Source: Porphyrobacter sp. CACIAM 03H1 (GTDB lineage: Bacteria; Pseudomonadota; Alphaproteobacteria; Sphingomonadales; Sphingomonadaceae). Taken from it: a stretch of 64,000 nt of DNA. The stretch's first letter is position 1. Each line of letters starts with the position of its first letter. Both the position numbers and the translations under genes were made by a program. Below the pieces are notes generated by a model. That model saw only the letters and a program-made list of their open reading frames with translations. It was not told the DNA's origin and ran no database searches. Positions 19,013 through 28,687 of the stretch are shown here, one piece after another. Location: assembly GCF_002215495.1 (NCBI RefSeq), contig NZ_CP021378.1, forward strand, positions 2,418,764-2,482,763, written 5' to 3'.

Positions 19013-19873
19013 GTGACCAATCCCATGGACGATGCCATCGTCACGATGGAGCAAGTGGGCGGCCGGACGCTACGGACTGCGGCCTGGCGGCTCGACATGC
19101 CCTCCGATCACCTGCCGGTGCTGTTCTTCAACGGCATCGGGGCGAATATCGAGGCCGTGGCCCCGCTCGCCGCCTCCCTGCCCGAGCGCGGGTTCCTGAT
19201 GTTCGACATGCCGGGGACGGGCGAATCGCCCGATCCGCTGATCCCCTACAACCCCTTCACCATGAGCTGGACCGCCGCCGAGCTGCTCGGCAAGTACGGG
19301 CTCGATGAGGTCGACGTGATGGGCGTCTCGTGGGGCGGCGCGATGGCGCAGCACTTCGCGCTCCAGCACCCCAAGCGCACCCGGCGGCTCACGCTGATCG
19401 CGACCACCCCGGGGATGCTGATGGTGCCGGGCAATCCGGCTGCCTTCACCAAGATGGCCGACCCGCGCCGCTACATCGATCCCGAGTTCATGAACGAGCA
19501 TTTCGCCACGCTCTACGGCGGGGTGGACCGGGACGGCGCCAGCCACCAGAAGGACAGCCACATCGGGCGGCTGAAGCCCCCTTCCCCGCGCGGCTACATG
19601 TATCAGCTGATGTGCATGATGGGCTGGACCAGCCTGCCCGCCCTGCCCTTCATGAAGAAGGAAACCCTGATCATGATGGGCGAGGACGACAAGATCGTCC
19701 CCGTCATCAACGGCCGGATCCTGAAGGCGATGATCCCCAATTCGCGGCTCGTCACCTTCGCCGGCGGCGGGCACCTGTTCCTTCTGACCCATGCCGACGA
19801 GAGCGTCGCCGCGATCCGCGAATTCCTGGATGCGCCGGAGACCGCGAAGGAAGCGAAACGCGCAGCCGCCTGA
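19013..19873 (+). CDS. phaZ: intracellular PHA depolymerase, PhaZ type
   Basis: A 286-residue alpha/beta hydrolase. FFNGIGAN (38-45) and GVSWGGA (104-110, Ser106) are hallmarks of the intracellular medium-chain PHA depolymerase. The downstream blocks also match: MVPGNPAAF, YGGVDRD, GWTSLPAL, the GEDDKIVPVIN segment carrying the acid, and GGGHLFLLTH with the His. It would hydrolyse granule-bound polymer. I prefer the GTG at 19013 because AAAGGA lies about nine bases upstream and the length then equals that of Pseudomonas PhaZ (about 283). The phaC gene precedes it by 132 bases. Confidence 0.88.
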   Translation: MTNPMDDAIVTMEQVGGRTLRTAAWRLDMPSDHLPVLFFNGIGANIEAVAPLAASLPERGFLMFDMPGTGESPDPLIPYNPFTMSWTAAELLGKYGLDEVDVMGVSWGGAMAQHFALQHPKRTRRLTLIATTPGMLMVPGNPAAFTKMADPRRYIDPEFMNEHFATLYGGVDRDGASHQKDSHIGRLKPPSPRGYMYQLMCMMGWTSLPALPFMKKETLIMMGEDDKIVPVINGRILKAMIPNSRLVTFAGGGHLFLLTHADESVAAIREFLDAPETAKEAKRAAA

Positions 19874-19892
19874 CGCTGCGTGCGGGCTTCGG

Positions 19893-20174
19893 TCAGCCCA
19901 CCACCACCCCGCGCCAGAAGGCGACGTGGTTCTTGATCCGGGCGGCAGCGTCCTTCGGTTCGGGATAGTACCACGCGGCGTCGGGGTTGGTCGCCCCGTG
20001 CACGACGATGCTGTGGTAATGCGCGGTGCCCTTCCACGGGCAGACCGTCATCGTGGCGCTTGGGGCGAGCACGGCGGGATCGACGGCTTCCCGCGGGAAG
20101 TAGTGGTTGCCTTCGACCACGATGGTCGCGTCGCTCTCGGCAATCACCGCACCGTTCCAGATTGCCTTGACCAT
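19893..20174 (-). CDS. DUF427 family protein
   Basis: A 93-residue small protein with the family blocks VEGNHYFPREAV, CPWKGTAHYHS and the Trp-Tyr-Tyr-Pro segment AAWYYPEPKDAA. DUF427 proteins fold as a compact beta-barrel; their function is unknown, though Cys and Trp in the CPWKG block are near invariant. It starts 21 bases after the stop of the upstream glycerophosphodiesterase on the same strand, probably cotranscribed, and ends 19 bases from the convergent phaZ. Confidence 0.85.
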   Translation of the reverse strand: MVKAIWNGAVIAESDATIVVEGNHYFPREAVDPAVLAPSATMTVCPWKGTAHYHSIVVHGATNPDAAWYYPEPKDAAARIKNHVAFWRGVVVG

Positions 20175-20195
20175 TGCCCGTTCTCCCCTTGCGCC

Positions 20196-21149
20196 TTATT
20201 CGCCCCGGCTGACCCCGCACTGCCCTGCCTTGGGCAGCCGCCCCGCCTCGGCAAGCGCTGCAGCGGCCTCGCGCGGGCGGTCGGTGGCGAGGATGTCGAC
20301 ACCCTCCTTGCCGAGTTCGGCATAGCGTTCTTCCATGCCCAGCCGCGCGATCACCGCGTCGATCGAACGCGGCGGGCGGCCCAGGGTGCCGAAGATCACC
20401 TCGATATCGGCCTTGTCGAGTTCGCTGTAGAGCTCCGGCCGCGGCAGGCGCGTCCCGGTGAAGGCGACCATGCGCTCCTCGGGGATGCCCGCCGCCGCCA
20501 GCGCGGCGACATCGCCGGGCTCGTCGATCGAGACCGACAGCAGCATTTCGGGCGCGGCTCGGTGCAAGGCGGCGGCCTGTTCGACTGAATAGGCGATCAG
20601 GATCACGCCGCGCTCCATCCCCGCCGCGCGGATCGCGGCGACGACCTTGCCGTAATCGGCAGAGCGCTTGAAATCGATCTGGAGCACGGTGCGCCCCTTC
20701 GCCCATTGCAGCGCCTCGGCAAGAGTCGGGATGGCGTAGGGCGTGACCCAGCCCCAATTGTCCTTCAGCTTCAGCTGGCTGAGCGTCGCCCAGCTTTGCG
20801 CCGCCGCCTCGCCCGTGCCGGTGGTGGTGCGATCGAGCCGGTCGTCGTGCAGCAGGAACAGCACGCCGTCGGCGCTTTGTCCGACATCGACTTCCATGAT
20901 CGCGGGCGCGGCCATCAGCAGCGCGTCCATCGTCGGGATGGCATTTTCCGGCAGTCCCGGCGTCGGCCCGCCGCGATGGCCGGACACCAGCGTCTGCCCG
21001 GCGGCCTCGAAGCAATCGAGCATGGCCGAAAGATCGCTCTCCGGCGCCAGCCGCCATGCGCCCGTATCCTGCGCGGCGAGCGGCGCCGAGAGTGCGGCCC
21101 ATGCCGCAAGTCCTGCAAATCCGATGCGAAAAACCCGTTTGCGACCCAT
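20196..21149 (-). CDS. periplasmic glycerophosphodiester phosphodiesterase
   Basis: A 317-residue GDPD-family TIM barrel with a cleavable signal ending at APLAAQ (residue 26). The active-site motifs are visible: HRGG, PENAIPT, then EVDVGQSADGVLFLLHDD with the second His. These residues bind Ca2+ and cleave glycerophosphodiesters to glycerol-3-phosphate and an alcohol. A conserved Cys and the long GKEGVDILATDRP C-terminal block fit the family. It is divergent from the amidohydrolase at 21251 with about 100 bases between them. Confidence 0.88.
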   Translation of the reverse strand: MGRKRVFRIGFAGLAAWAALSAPLAAQDTGAWRLAPESDLSAMLDCFEAAGQTLVSGHRGGPTPGLPENAIPTMDALLMAAPAIMEVDVGQSADGVLFLLHDDRLDRTTTGTGEAAAQSWATLSQLKLKDNWGWVTPYAIPTLAEALQWAKGRTVLQIDFKRSADYGKVVAAIRAAGMERGVILIAYSVEQAAALHRAAPEMLLSVSIDEPGDVAALAAAGIPEERMVAFTGTRLPRPELYSELDKADIEVIFGTLGRPPRSIDAVIARLGMEERYAELGKEGVDILATDRPREAAAALAEAGRLPKAGQCGVSRGE

Positions 21150-21250
21150 CTCGTCACCCTTGTCTCACGATGCACTTCGTCCGCTGGCGCGAGGCCCTCT
21201 TGCCGGGCCGCCCGCTTTGCGACATCCTCGCCCCATAAGGGAGAGACAGA

Positions 21251-23017
21251 ATGGCGCAATACGACCTGATCATCCGGGGCGGCACGATCGTGGACGGGAC
21301 AGGCAGCCCCTCCTTCACCGGCGATGTGGCAGTGAAGGACGGGCTGATCGCGGCGGTGGGGCGGATTATCGGGAGCGCGCCCGATGAGATCGACGCCACC
21401 GGCATGATCGTCGCCCCCGGCTTCGTCGACATCCACACCCATTATGACGGGCAGGCGACCTGGGATCAGGAGATGGCGCCATCGAGCTGGCACGGGGTGA
21501 CGACGGTCGTCATGGGCAATTGCGGCGTCGGCTTCGCCCCGGCGCGCCCCGACCGCCACGATTGGCTGATCAGCCTGATGGAAGGCGTGGAGGACATCCC
21601 CGGCACGGCGCTCGCCGAAGGGATCACCTGGGACTGGGAGACTTTCCCCGAATATCTCGATGCGCTGGAGAAGCTCCCCCGCACGGTCGATGTCGGCACC
21701 CATGTGCCCCACGGGGCGGTGCGCGCCTATGTGCTGGGGGACCGCGAGCAGCCCGGCGCGGTGCCCACGGCGGAGGACATCGCCGAGATGAGCCGGATCG
21801 TCGAGGAGGGTGTGCGCGCGGGCGCGCTCGGCTTCTCGACCTCCCGCACGGTGCTCCACAAGTCGGTCGATGGCGAGCTCGTCCCCGGCACCACCGCCAC
21901 GGCCGAGGAACTGATCGCCATCGGCCGCGCAATGGGCCGCGCCCGGGCGGCAGGCGGCCATGCGGTGTTCGAGATCGCCAGCGACCTGAAGCGCGAGTGG
22001 AACGAATTCGGCTGGATGGGGCAATTGAGCCGCGAGGCGGGCATCCCCGTCACCTTCGCTGCGCTGCAATCTATCGCCAAGGAGATGTCGCTGGGCGAGC
22101 AGATCGACGCCATGCGCGCCGAGAACGACAATGGTGCGAACATCGTCGCCCAGATAGCACTTCGTGGCAATGGCATTGTCATGGCATGGCAAGGTACTGT
22201 CCACCCCTTCCGCTTCCGGCCGAGCTGGATGGCGATCGCCGACCTGCCGTGGGAGGAACAGAAGGCAATGCTCCTCGACCCCGTCTTCAAGGCGCAGATG
22301 CTCGCCGAGCCGAACGACTACGCCGATGCCCCCAAGGACATCGGCGGGGTGGTGATGGCGATCAGCATGGGCTGGACGCTGCAATACGAGATGGATCCCG
22401 ATTTCGACTACGAACCGGGCCCCGAGGCGAGCATCAACGCCCGCGCCGCGGCGGCGGGGGTGTCGCCGCAGGAGTATGCCTACGACCTGCTCTGCCGCGA
22501 CGATGGCAGGGGTTTCATCTACCTGCCGATCCTCAACTACGCCGACGGTAATCTCGATTTCCTGCACCCGCTCCAGCATGCCGACGACACGGTGAACTCG
22601 CTCTCGGACGGCGGCGCACATTGCGGGACGATCTGCGATGCCGCCTCGCCGACCTTCATGCTCGAACACTGGGTGAAGGGCCGCAGGCGGGGCGCGCGGA
22701 TTGCCCTTGAACAGGCGATCAAGCGCCAGTGCCGCGACACGGCAGTGCTCTACGGGCTCGAGGATCGCGGGCTGATCCAGCCGGGCTATCTCGCCGATAT
22801 CAACGTGATTGATCTGGAGCGATTGAAGCTCGGCAAGCCGTGGCTCGCCTTCGACCTGCCGGCGGGCGGCAAGCGCCTGCTCCAGAAGGCGGAAGGCTAT
22901 GTCGCCACGATCAAGAGCGGTGTCGTCACCTTCCGGCGCGGGCAGTGGACGGGCGCGACCCCCGGCGGCGTGATCCGCGGGCCGCAGCGGATGGATCTGG
23001 CCGAGGCGGCGGAGTAG
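21251..23017 (+). CDS. D-aminoacylase-like amidohydrolase
   Basis: A 588-residue zinc amidohydrolase. The metal-binding HTH (62-64) lies in [15 protein letters not shown], and the block [17 protein letters not shown] is characteristic of N-acyl-D-amino-acid deacylases. A late LSDGGAHCG supplies the catalytic Asp, and the C-terminal beta domain ends with ADINVID. Such enzymes hydrolyse N-acyl-D-amino acids or related D-configured amides; the exact substrate is not evident. The ribosome site GGGAGAG precedes the ATG. It is convergent with the DUF2855 gene, six bases apart. Confidence 0.85.
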   Translation: MAQYDLIIRGGTIVDGTGSPSFTGDVAVKDGLIAAVGRIIGSAPDEIDATGMIVAPGFVDIHTHYDGQATWDQEMAPSSWHGVTTVVMGNCGVGFAPARPDRHDWLISLMEGVEDIPGTALAEGITWDWETFPEYLDALEKLPRTVDVGTHVPHGAVRAYVLGDREQPGAVPTAEDIAEMSRIVEEGVRAGALGFSTSRTVLHKSVDGELVPGTTATAEELIAIGRAMGRARAAGGHAVFEIASDLKREWNEFGWMGQLSREAGIPVTFAALQSIAKEMSLGEQIDAMRAENDNGANIVAQIALRGNGIVMAWQGTVHPFRFRPSWMAIADLPWEEQKAMLLDPVFKAQMLAEPNDYADAPKDIGGVVMAISMGWTLQYEMDPDFDYEPGPEASINARAAAAGVSPQEYAYDLLCRDDGRGFIYLPILNYADGNLDFLHPLQHADDTVNSLSDGGAHCGTICDAASPTFMLEHWVKGRRRGARIALEQAIKRQCRDTAVLYGLEDRGLIQPGYLADINVIDLERLKLGKPWLAFDLPAGGKRLLQKAEGYVATIKSGVVTFRRGQWTGATPGGVIRGPQRMDLAEAAE

Positions 23018-23023
23018 GCCGCG

Positions 23024-24106
23024 TCAGGGTTCGATCACGATGCCCTTGGCCGGGTCGATCTGCCCGGCCGCCATCGTGGTGAACACGTCACGCGCCGATT
23101 CCAAGCCGGCGTGCCGCTCGATCGCGATCGTGCCCTCGGCGGCCTCGAGGAAATCGCGCCAGGCGGCCGCGACCAGCCTGCCGCCTTCATCGGCCCCGTG
23201 CGCCTTGAAGAAGGCGACCGCGTGGTCGGGCGCGAAGAACAGCTGCGGCTTGGGTCCGGGCAGCGGCTCGTGCTTGCCGAACACCGAGCGCGCCTCGATG
23301 TGGGTCGCGCCGACCAGCACCGACTGCGCCAGCGCGTCCTCGAAATGGCGATGGATGCGGGCGAGGAGATCGGCATTCCCCGCAAAGTCGACACTGACGC
23401 TGCGCAGAACCGCAAGCTTGTCGAGATCGTCATAGGCGAGCACCTCGTCATACAGCCCGCTCGCTTCGACGAAGCCGACATTGCCCTTCGAGGTCAGCCC
23501 GATCCGCCTGATCTGCGGCGAGGATTGGCGCGCGACGCTCGCCAGCCCCATCGCGGTCTTCGACGAGGCGCTGGTGACCACCAGCTGTTCGGCCCCGAAC
23601 CACCCTTCTCCGCGCAGGAAGTATTCGATCAGGAACCCGGTGCGGAACAGCGGCCCGAAGATCATCCGCTCCGCCTCACGCGCAGGATCGTGCTCCGGGT
23701 CGGCAGCGAGGCGGGTGTAGCTGTTGTAGACCGGGCTCATCGGCTGGCGATGCTCCGCGGTGTCGGAAAACCCGCCCGGCGTGACGCGGCCGGGGATCAC
23801 GTCGAGGTGGCTCGCCATCGGCAGGTAGCCATAGACCCGCTCGCCCACCGCGATCTCGGGGTGGCGGCTCTCGATCACCCGGGCATGGCCCCACATCGGG
23901 ACGATGCCGAAGCCTTCGGGAGCGGAGAAGAAGTCCCAATATTTGAACCCGTCGCCAACCACCGCATAGGTGACGTTGTTGGCGGTGACCGAGAAGCTCT
24001 CGATCGCCAGCCTCACGGCGCCTTCGGCGAGCGGGCCGAGCGGCACCTCGGCGAGCGCCGCCTGCGTCAACGCGGCCTTGCGGACATGGACTTGCGTGAT
24101 GTTCAT
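23024..24106 (-). CDS. DUF2855 family protein (MDR-like)
   Basis: A 360-residue protein. SFSVTANNVTYAVVGD and YWDFFSAP near the N-terminus and LVVTSASSKTAMGLA in the middle are the conserved blocks of DUF2855, which resembles medium-chain dehydrogenase/quinone reductases without the zinc site. No biochemical role is established. It is followed on the same strand by nothing close, and preceded by a GST gene that ends 31 bases downstream of its start on the opposite side of a short gap. The GST-dnaN run lies upstream on the same strand. Confidence 0.82.
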   Translation of the reverse strand: MNITQVHVRKAALTQAALAEVPLGPLAEGAVRLAIESFSVTANNVTYAVVGDGFKYWDFFSAPEGFGIVPMWGHARVIESRHPEIAVGERVYGYLPMASHLDVIPGRVTPGGFSDTAEHRQPMSPVYNSYTRLAADPEHDPAREAERMIFGPLFRTGFLIEYFLRGEGWFGAEQLVVTSASSKTAMGLASVARQSSPQIRRIGLTSKGNVGFVEASGLYDEVLAYDDLDKLAVLRSVSVDFAGNADLLARIHRHFEDALAQSVLVGATHIEARSVFGKHEPLPGPKPQLFFAPDHAVAFFKAHGADEGGRLVAAAWRDFLEAAEGTIAIERHAGLESARDVFTTMAAGQIDPAKGIVIEP

Positions 24107-24137
24107 GGCATTTCTCCCTCTTCCCCGCCCTAGCCGC

Positions 24138-24770
24138 TCAGGGCTCGCTTTCCCAGCGTGTCGCGGCGATCGACGGACGCGCGCGGCACATCTCGAGCCA
24201 CGCCAGCAACCGGTCGCATTGCGAAATTCCCGCCTGCCCCTGCGGCGTCAGCTCGACCGAGCGCACCATCGGATAGAGGAACACGTCGGCGAGCGTGAAG
24301 CCGTGGCGGGTCCATGCCCCGTCCGCCGCCAGCTCGCCCTCGAGGAAGCCGAGCGCCCGGCTGATCGCGGGAAGCGCGCGCTCGATGGTCTCGCGCTCGA
24401 GCGGGAAACCGGCGACGCGGTGCATCACCCAGGGCATCACCAGTCCGCGCTCGAACAGCGGGAAGAGGTAGTTGTTGGCGACGGCGATCCACTTGTCGGT
24501 CATCGCCCGCGCCGCCGGATTGGCGGGCTGGAGCGCGCCGGCGTTGTGGGCATTGTCGATGTATTGGGTGATCGCGACGCTCTCGATGAGTTCCAAGCCG
24601 TCGATCTCGACAACCGGAACCTTGCCGAAAGGGTGGCGGTTGGCAGGCGAATGGGCGGCGGTGGCGATCACCTCATGCGACAGCCCCGCCTCCTCGCAGG
24701 CGATCTGGCAGATGCGGGTATAGGTCGAGATGACCGTCCCGAAGATGCGGACCTGTGCGGGCGCCGTCAC
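24138..24770 (-). CDS. glutathione S-transferase family protein
   Basis: A 210-residue GST. The thioredoxin-like N-domain shows RIFGTVISTYTRICQIACEEAGL, the cis-Pro segment HPFGKVPVVEIDG and the glutathione-binding ES pair in LIESVAITQYID. An all-helical C-domain follows with FTLADVFLYPMV, the N-capping box. Substrate unknown. The GTG start overlaps the dnaN stop by four bases (GTGA), an unusual partner for dnaN but clear translational coupling. Confidence 0.87.
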   Translation of the reverse strand: MTAPAQVRIFGTVISTYTRICQIACEEAGLSHEVIATAAHSPANRHPFGKVPVVEIDGLELIESVAITQYIDNAHNAGALQPANPAARAMTDKWIAVANNYLFPLFERGLVMPWVMHRVAGFPLERETIERALPAISRALGFLEGELAADGAWTRHGFTLADVFLYPMVRSVELTPQGQAGISQCDRLLAWLEMCRARPSIAATRWESEP

Positions 24771-25894
24771 ACCCGCATCGGCATCAGCACATAGAGCGCC
24801 CGGGCCTGTTCGTTCTCGCGGATCAGGGTCGGCGCGCCGGCGTCGGCAAGGTGCAGTTCCACGGTGTCGCTGTCGATCTGGCCGAGGATGTCCTTGAGGT
24901 AATTGGCGTTGAAGCCGATCTCGAGCCCTTCGGCCTTGTAGTCGGCCATCAGTTCCTCGGCCGCCGTGCCGTTGTCGGGCGAAGTGACCGAGAGCGTAAC
25001 GCGGTCATTGTCGAGCCCGATCTTGACTGCGCGGGTCTTCTCCGTGGCGATGGTGGCGACGCGGTCGACGCCCGAATAGAACAGCTTGGGATCGACCTTG
25101 AGGAGCTTGTCGTTCGCGGTCGGAATCACGCGGCTGTAATCGGGGAAGGTCCCGTCGATCAGCTTCGAGGTCAGCACCACGCCGCCCTCGCCGCCTAACG
25201 TGAAGCGGATCTTGCTGGCGGAAAGGTCGACCAGCACGTTACCGTCCAGTGCCTCTTCGAGCAGCTTGCGCAGTTCGCCCACGGCCTTTCGCGGCACGAT
25301 CACGTCAGGCATCCCGGCAGCGCCTTCAGGGCGCGGCAGGGTGAACCGCGCGAGACGGTGGCCGTCCGTGGCGGCGGCCTTCAGGAGCGGCTCGTCCTCG
25401 TCGGTGACGTGCAGGAAGATGCCGTTGAGGTAATAGCGGGTTTCCTCGGTCGAGATCGCGAAACGGGTGCGGTCGATCAGTTCGGCCAGCATCCGCGCGG
25501 GCAATTCGAAGCTGGTCGGCAGGTCGCCCTCGACGATCACCGGGAAATCGTCGCGCGGCAAGGTTGGCAGCTTGAAGTTCGAGCGGCCCGCCTTGACTTC
25601 CAGACGGTTGTCGTTGGTCGTGAGGCTGACCTGGCTCCCCTCGGGCAGCTTGCGGGCAATGTCGAACAGCAGGTGCGCCGAGACGGTGATCGCGCCGGGC
25701 TGGTCGATCGAGGAGGCGGCCATGGTCTCCACGACCTGAAGATCGAGGTCGGTCGCCATCACCCGCACGCTGCCGCCGTCGCTTGCGTCGATCAGCACGT
25801 TCGACAGGATCGGGATGGTGTTGCGGCGCTCCACCACGGATTGAACGTGGGAAAGGCACCGCAGCAGCGTCGCGCGTTCGATCGTGGCCTTCAT
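24767..25894 (-). CDS. dnaN: DNA polymerase III beta clamp
   Basis: A 375-residue sliding clamp with the three repeated clamp domains. MKATIERATLLRCLSHVQSV starts domain I, VEGDLPTSFELPARMLAELI lies in domain II and the C-terminus ends ARALYVLMPMRV, the hydrophobic edge that lines the clamp-partner pocket. It tethers DNA polymerase III to DNA. Here dnaN is not beside dnaA or recF, as is common in alphaproteobacteria, but is followed by an overlapping GST gene. The 167 bases upstream, before fabG, hold no other gene. Confidence 0.97.
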   Translation of the reverse strand: MKATIERATLLRCLSHVQSVVERRNTIPILSNVLIDASDGGSVRVMATDLDLQVVETMAASSIDQPGAITVSAHLLFDIARKLPEGSQVSLTTNDNRLEVKAGRSNFKLPTLPRDDFPVIVEGDLPTSFELPARMLAELIDRTRFAISTEETRYYLNGIFLHVTDEDEPLLKAAATDGHRLARFTLPRPEGAAGMPDVIVPRKAVGELRKLLEEALDGNVLVDLSASKIRFTLGGEGGVVLTSKLIDGTFPDYSRVIPTANDKLLKVDPKLFYSGVDRVATIATEKTRAVKIGLDNDRVTLSVTSPDNGTAAEELMADYKAEGLEIGFNANYLKDILGQIDSDTVELHLADAGAPTLIRENEQARALYVLMPMRV

Positions 25895-26061
25895 CGCTTG
25901 TCCCTATCGGTCTACGGGTCTTGCGCGGAGAGACGAGGAATCGCCCCCAAGCGCCGGAAAGTGCGCAAAACCTTAGCGCGCGCGACAATACGGGCAAGGA
26001 GGCGCAATTGCGAGGGGCGACTCCGTTGGGGATAAGGGCGCCGGGGAGGCCCCCGCCCGGC

Positions 26062-26823
26062 TCAGAGCATCGCCATTCCGCCGTTCACGTGCAGGGTTTC
26101 GCCGGTCACGTAGGCCGCCTCGCGGCTGGCGAGAAAGGCGACCGCGGCGCCGATTTCCGCGCCCTCGCCCATCCGGCCCATCGGGATGCGGCCATTGATC
26201 GCGGCCTGCTGCTTCTCGTCCAAGGCGGCAGTCATGGCGGTGCGGATGAAGCCTGGGGCGACGCAGTTGGCGGTGATCCCGCGGCTGGCGACTTCCTGCG
26301 CGAAGGCCTTGGTCATGCCGGTGAGGCCGGCCTTGGCGGCGCAGTAGTTCATCTGGCCCGGATTGCCGGTCGCGCCGACCACCGAGGTGATGTTGACGAT
26401 CCGCCCGAAGCGCGCCTTCATCATTGGCTTGGCAGCAGCCCGCATAAGGCGGAAGGCGGCTTCGAGGTTGATGCGGATCACCTGATCCCATTCCTCGTCC
26501 TTCATCCGCATCCCGAGGTTGTCGCGGGTGATGCCGGCGTTGTTCACCAGGATGTCCATGCTGCCGAGCGTGTCGAGCATCGCCGGCACGAGTTCCTCGA
26601 CCTGCGTGGTGTTTCCGAGGTCGCAGGTGATCTCGACATGGCCGTCATGATCGTGATGCGGATAGGTCTCGTTCAGTTCGTCGCGGAAGGCGCGCAGCTT
26701 CGCCGCGTTCGACCCCGACAACGCGAGGCGTGCGCCCTGCGAGGCCAGCGCATGGGCGATGCTCGACCCGATCCCCCCGCTCGCGCCGGTGACCAGCGCA
26801 TTCATGCCCTTCAACGAAAACAT
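26062..26823 (-). CDS. fabG: 3-oxoacyl-ACP reductase
   Basis: A 253-residue classical SDR for the NADPH-dependent reduction of 3-ketoacyl-ACP in fatty acid synthesis. The cofactor motif TGASGGIG, the NNAG motif, catalytic Ser in NITSVVGATG and YCAAK are all present, and the C-terminus is ETLHVNGGMAML. I use the ATG at 26823, which overlaps the fabD stop as TGATG; a GTG lies one codon upstream and AGGAG precedes both. Its coupling to fabD confirms the role in the type II fatty acid pathway. Confidence 0.96.
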   Translation of the reverse strand: MFSLKGMNALVTGASGGIGSSIAHALASQGARLALSGSNAAKLRAFRDELNETYPHHDHDGHVEITCDLGNTTQVEELVPAMLDTLGSMDILVNNAGITRDNLGMRMKDEEWDQVIRINLEAAFRLMRAAAKPMMKARFGRIVNITSVVGATGNPGQMNYCAAKAGLTGMTKAFAQEVASRGITANCVAPGFIRTAMTAALDEKQQAAINGRIPMGRMGEGAEIGAAVAFLASREAAYVTGETLHVNGGMAML

Positions 26824-27761
26824 CACAGGGTCTCCTTCGCGAAGGCCTCGAGGTCCTGCATGGTCACGAGGCTGGTCACTTGCGCCTCTCGGTCGGTGCG
26901 ACTGACCATCGGGCCGACCACCTTTCCGCCAAGCTCGACGAAGCTTTCTACCCCGTCCGCCCGCATGGCAAGCACGCTTTCGCGCCAGCGCACGCGGCCG
27001 GTGACCTGCTCGACCAGCAAGGCGCGCTCCTCCTCGGGGTCGGTGACGGGCGCGGCGGTGACGTTGGCGTAGAGCGGCAGGGCAAGCGGCCCGGGCGGGG
27101 TCGCGGCAAGGGCATGGGCCATCCGCTCAGCGGCGGGGCCCATCAGCGAGGAGTGGAAGGGCGCAGAAACGTTGAGGATCATGCCGCGCTTGATCCCGTG
27201 CTCCTTGGTCAGCGCCACGGCGCGCTCGATCGCGCCGGTGTGGCCGGAAAGAACGACCTGCGAGGGATCGTTGTCGTTGGCGACCTCGCACACCTCGCCT
27301 TGCGCGGCGGCTTCGGCGAGTGCCTTCGCCTGTTCGATATCGGCGCCCAGCAGCACCGCCATCGTGCCCTCGCCCACCGGCACCGCCGCCTGCATCGCCC
27401 AGCCGCGCAACTTGAGAAGGCGCGCGGTGTCGGCGAGCTTGAAGGCGCCGATCGCGGCAAGCGCGGTGTATTCGCCGAGCGAATGGCCGGCGACGCAGTG
27501 CCCGTGCTCGGCAAGCTTCACGCCGAAGTCCTTCTCCAGCACCCGCAGGGTGGCGATGGCATTAGCCATGATCGCCGGCTGCGCGTTCTCGGTGAGCGTC
27601 AGCCGATCCTCCGGCCCGTCGCGCATCAGGGCAAAGAGGTTCTGCCTCAGCGCCTCGTCGACCTCGCCGAAGACGTCGCGGGCGGCTGCACTCGCGGCAG
27701 CGAGCTCCGTGCCCATGCCGACCTTCTGGCTGCCCTGCCCCGGAAAAAGAAACGCGCGCAT
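26823..27761 (-). CDS. fabD: malonyl-CoA:ACP transacylase
   Basis: A 312-residue FabD that loads malonyl groups onto acyl carrier protein. FPGQGSQKVGMG opens the protein, the nucleophile elbow GHSLGEY places Ser94, and SAPFHSSLM carries the catalytic His. The ATG at 27761 gives the usual start MRAFLFPGQGSQ. The same frame continues upstream without a stop over the LD-carboxypeptidase gene, but that part has no coding character. It is translationally coupled to fabG. Confidence 0.96.
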   Translation of the reverse strand: MRAFLFPGQGSQKVGMGTELAAASAAARDVFGEVDEALRQNLFALMRDGPEDRLTLTENAQPAIMANAIATLRVLEKDFGVKLAEHGHCVAGHSLGEYTALAAIGAFKLADTARLLKLRGWAMQAAVPVGEGTMAVLLGADIEQAKALAEAAAQGEVCEVANDNDPSQVVLSGHTGAIERAVALTKEHGIKRGMILNVSAPFHSSLMGPAAERMAHALAATPPGPLALPLYANVTAAPVTDPEEERALLVEQVTGRVRWRESVLAMRADGVESFVELGGKVVGPMVSRTDREAQVTSLVTMQDLEAFAKETL

Positions 27762-27799
27762 GTCTGGCCCCGTCCGTTGTCGTTTTGTGGGGCGCGCCG

Positions 27800-28630
27800 T
27801 TACGTCCGCGCGGGCGGACTGGCAAGGCCGAAGGGCACAACCCTGTTGGCAGAGGTGTGGCCGATCAGCGCCCGCCCGAGATAGGGAATGCCGGCGCGCG
27901 CGCACCAATAGCGGGCGATGTCTTCCTCGCTCTGGCCGAATTCGACGTAGTTTTCCGGCACATCGGTGACCGAGCCGAGCCTGAGGCCAGCGATCCGCGG
28001 GAGCGTTCCGGCGAGGTGGAAGAACAGGCGGTCGACCGAATAGAGATGTTCGCTCACCTCCTCGACCATCAGCACATGGCCGGTGAGGTCGGGCATCATC
28101 GGGGTGCCGGTCAGCATCGCGAGGGTGATGAGGTTGAAGGCGGCCGCCGGCGTCGTCCCGTCGAGGCTGGGCTCGACCCCGCTGGTGTCGCCTTCGAGCC
28201 AGCGCAGCACGCGCCTGATCGCTTCCTTCCCGCCTTCCGAACGCGCGCTGACGGGCATGTGGCCGTGGACGCATTGCCCGATCCGGTCGCGATAGAGCGC
28301 GGCGAGCAGGTAACCGGCGTCCGAGAAGCCGATATAGGTCTTGGTCCGCGCCGCGCGGTTCATCTGGCGGGTCGCGGCCTCGGCGATGCGGTTGGAGCCA
28401 TAGCCGCCCTTGGCGAACCACACGACATCGAAGGCCGGATCGTTGGCACATTCGAGCAGCGCGGTCAGCCGCAGCAGATCGTCGCCTGCGAAGTGCCCCG
28501 CGCGCTCGAAGCATTGCTCGTGAAAAGTTACGCGGTGGCCCGGGAATTCGGCTGCGACCAGCGCCTCCAGCGCGGCCTGGTGCTCGCGGTCGATCGGGGT
28601 TGCCGGGGCGCAGATGGCGATATTCGTCAT
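27800..28630 (-). CDS. ldcA: LD-carboxypeptidase (peptidase S66)
   Basis: A 276-residue serine peptidase that removes the terminal D-Ala from murein tetrapeptides. WFAKGGYGSNRI is followed by the nucleophile in GFSDAG (Ser103), with HGHMP next to it. The Glu in VEEVSEHLY and a late His in GHTSANR complete the S66 Ser-Glu-His set. MccF-type immunity proteins share the fold, but the context favours LdcA: the divergent gene 57 bases away is a Mur ligase of the recycling type. FabD-fabG follow downstream 38 bases later. Confidence 0.85.
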   Translation of the reverse strand: MTNIAICAPATPIDREHQAALEALVAAEFPGHRVTFHEQCFERAGHFAGDDLLRLTALLECANDPAFDVVWFAKGGYGSNRIAEAATRQMNRAARTKTYIGFSDAGYLLAALYRDRIGQCVHGHMPVSARSEGGKEAIRRVLRWLEGDTSGVEPSLDGTTPAAAFNLITLAMLTGTPMMPDLTGHVLMVEEVSEHLYSVDRLFFHLAGTLPRIAGLRLGSVTDVPENYVEFGQSEEDIARYWCARAGIPYLGRALIGHTSANRVVPFGLASPPART

Positions 28631-28687
28631 GGCACCGCAGCCTATGGCGCTTGTCAGGCGGGGCGCAAGCCAATAACCAAGCCGGAT

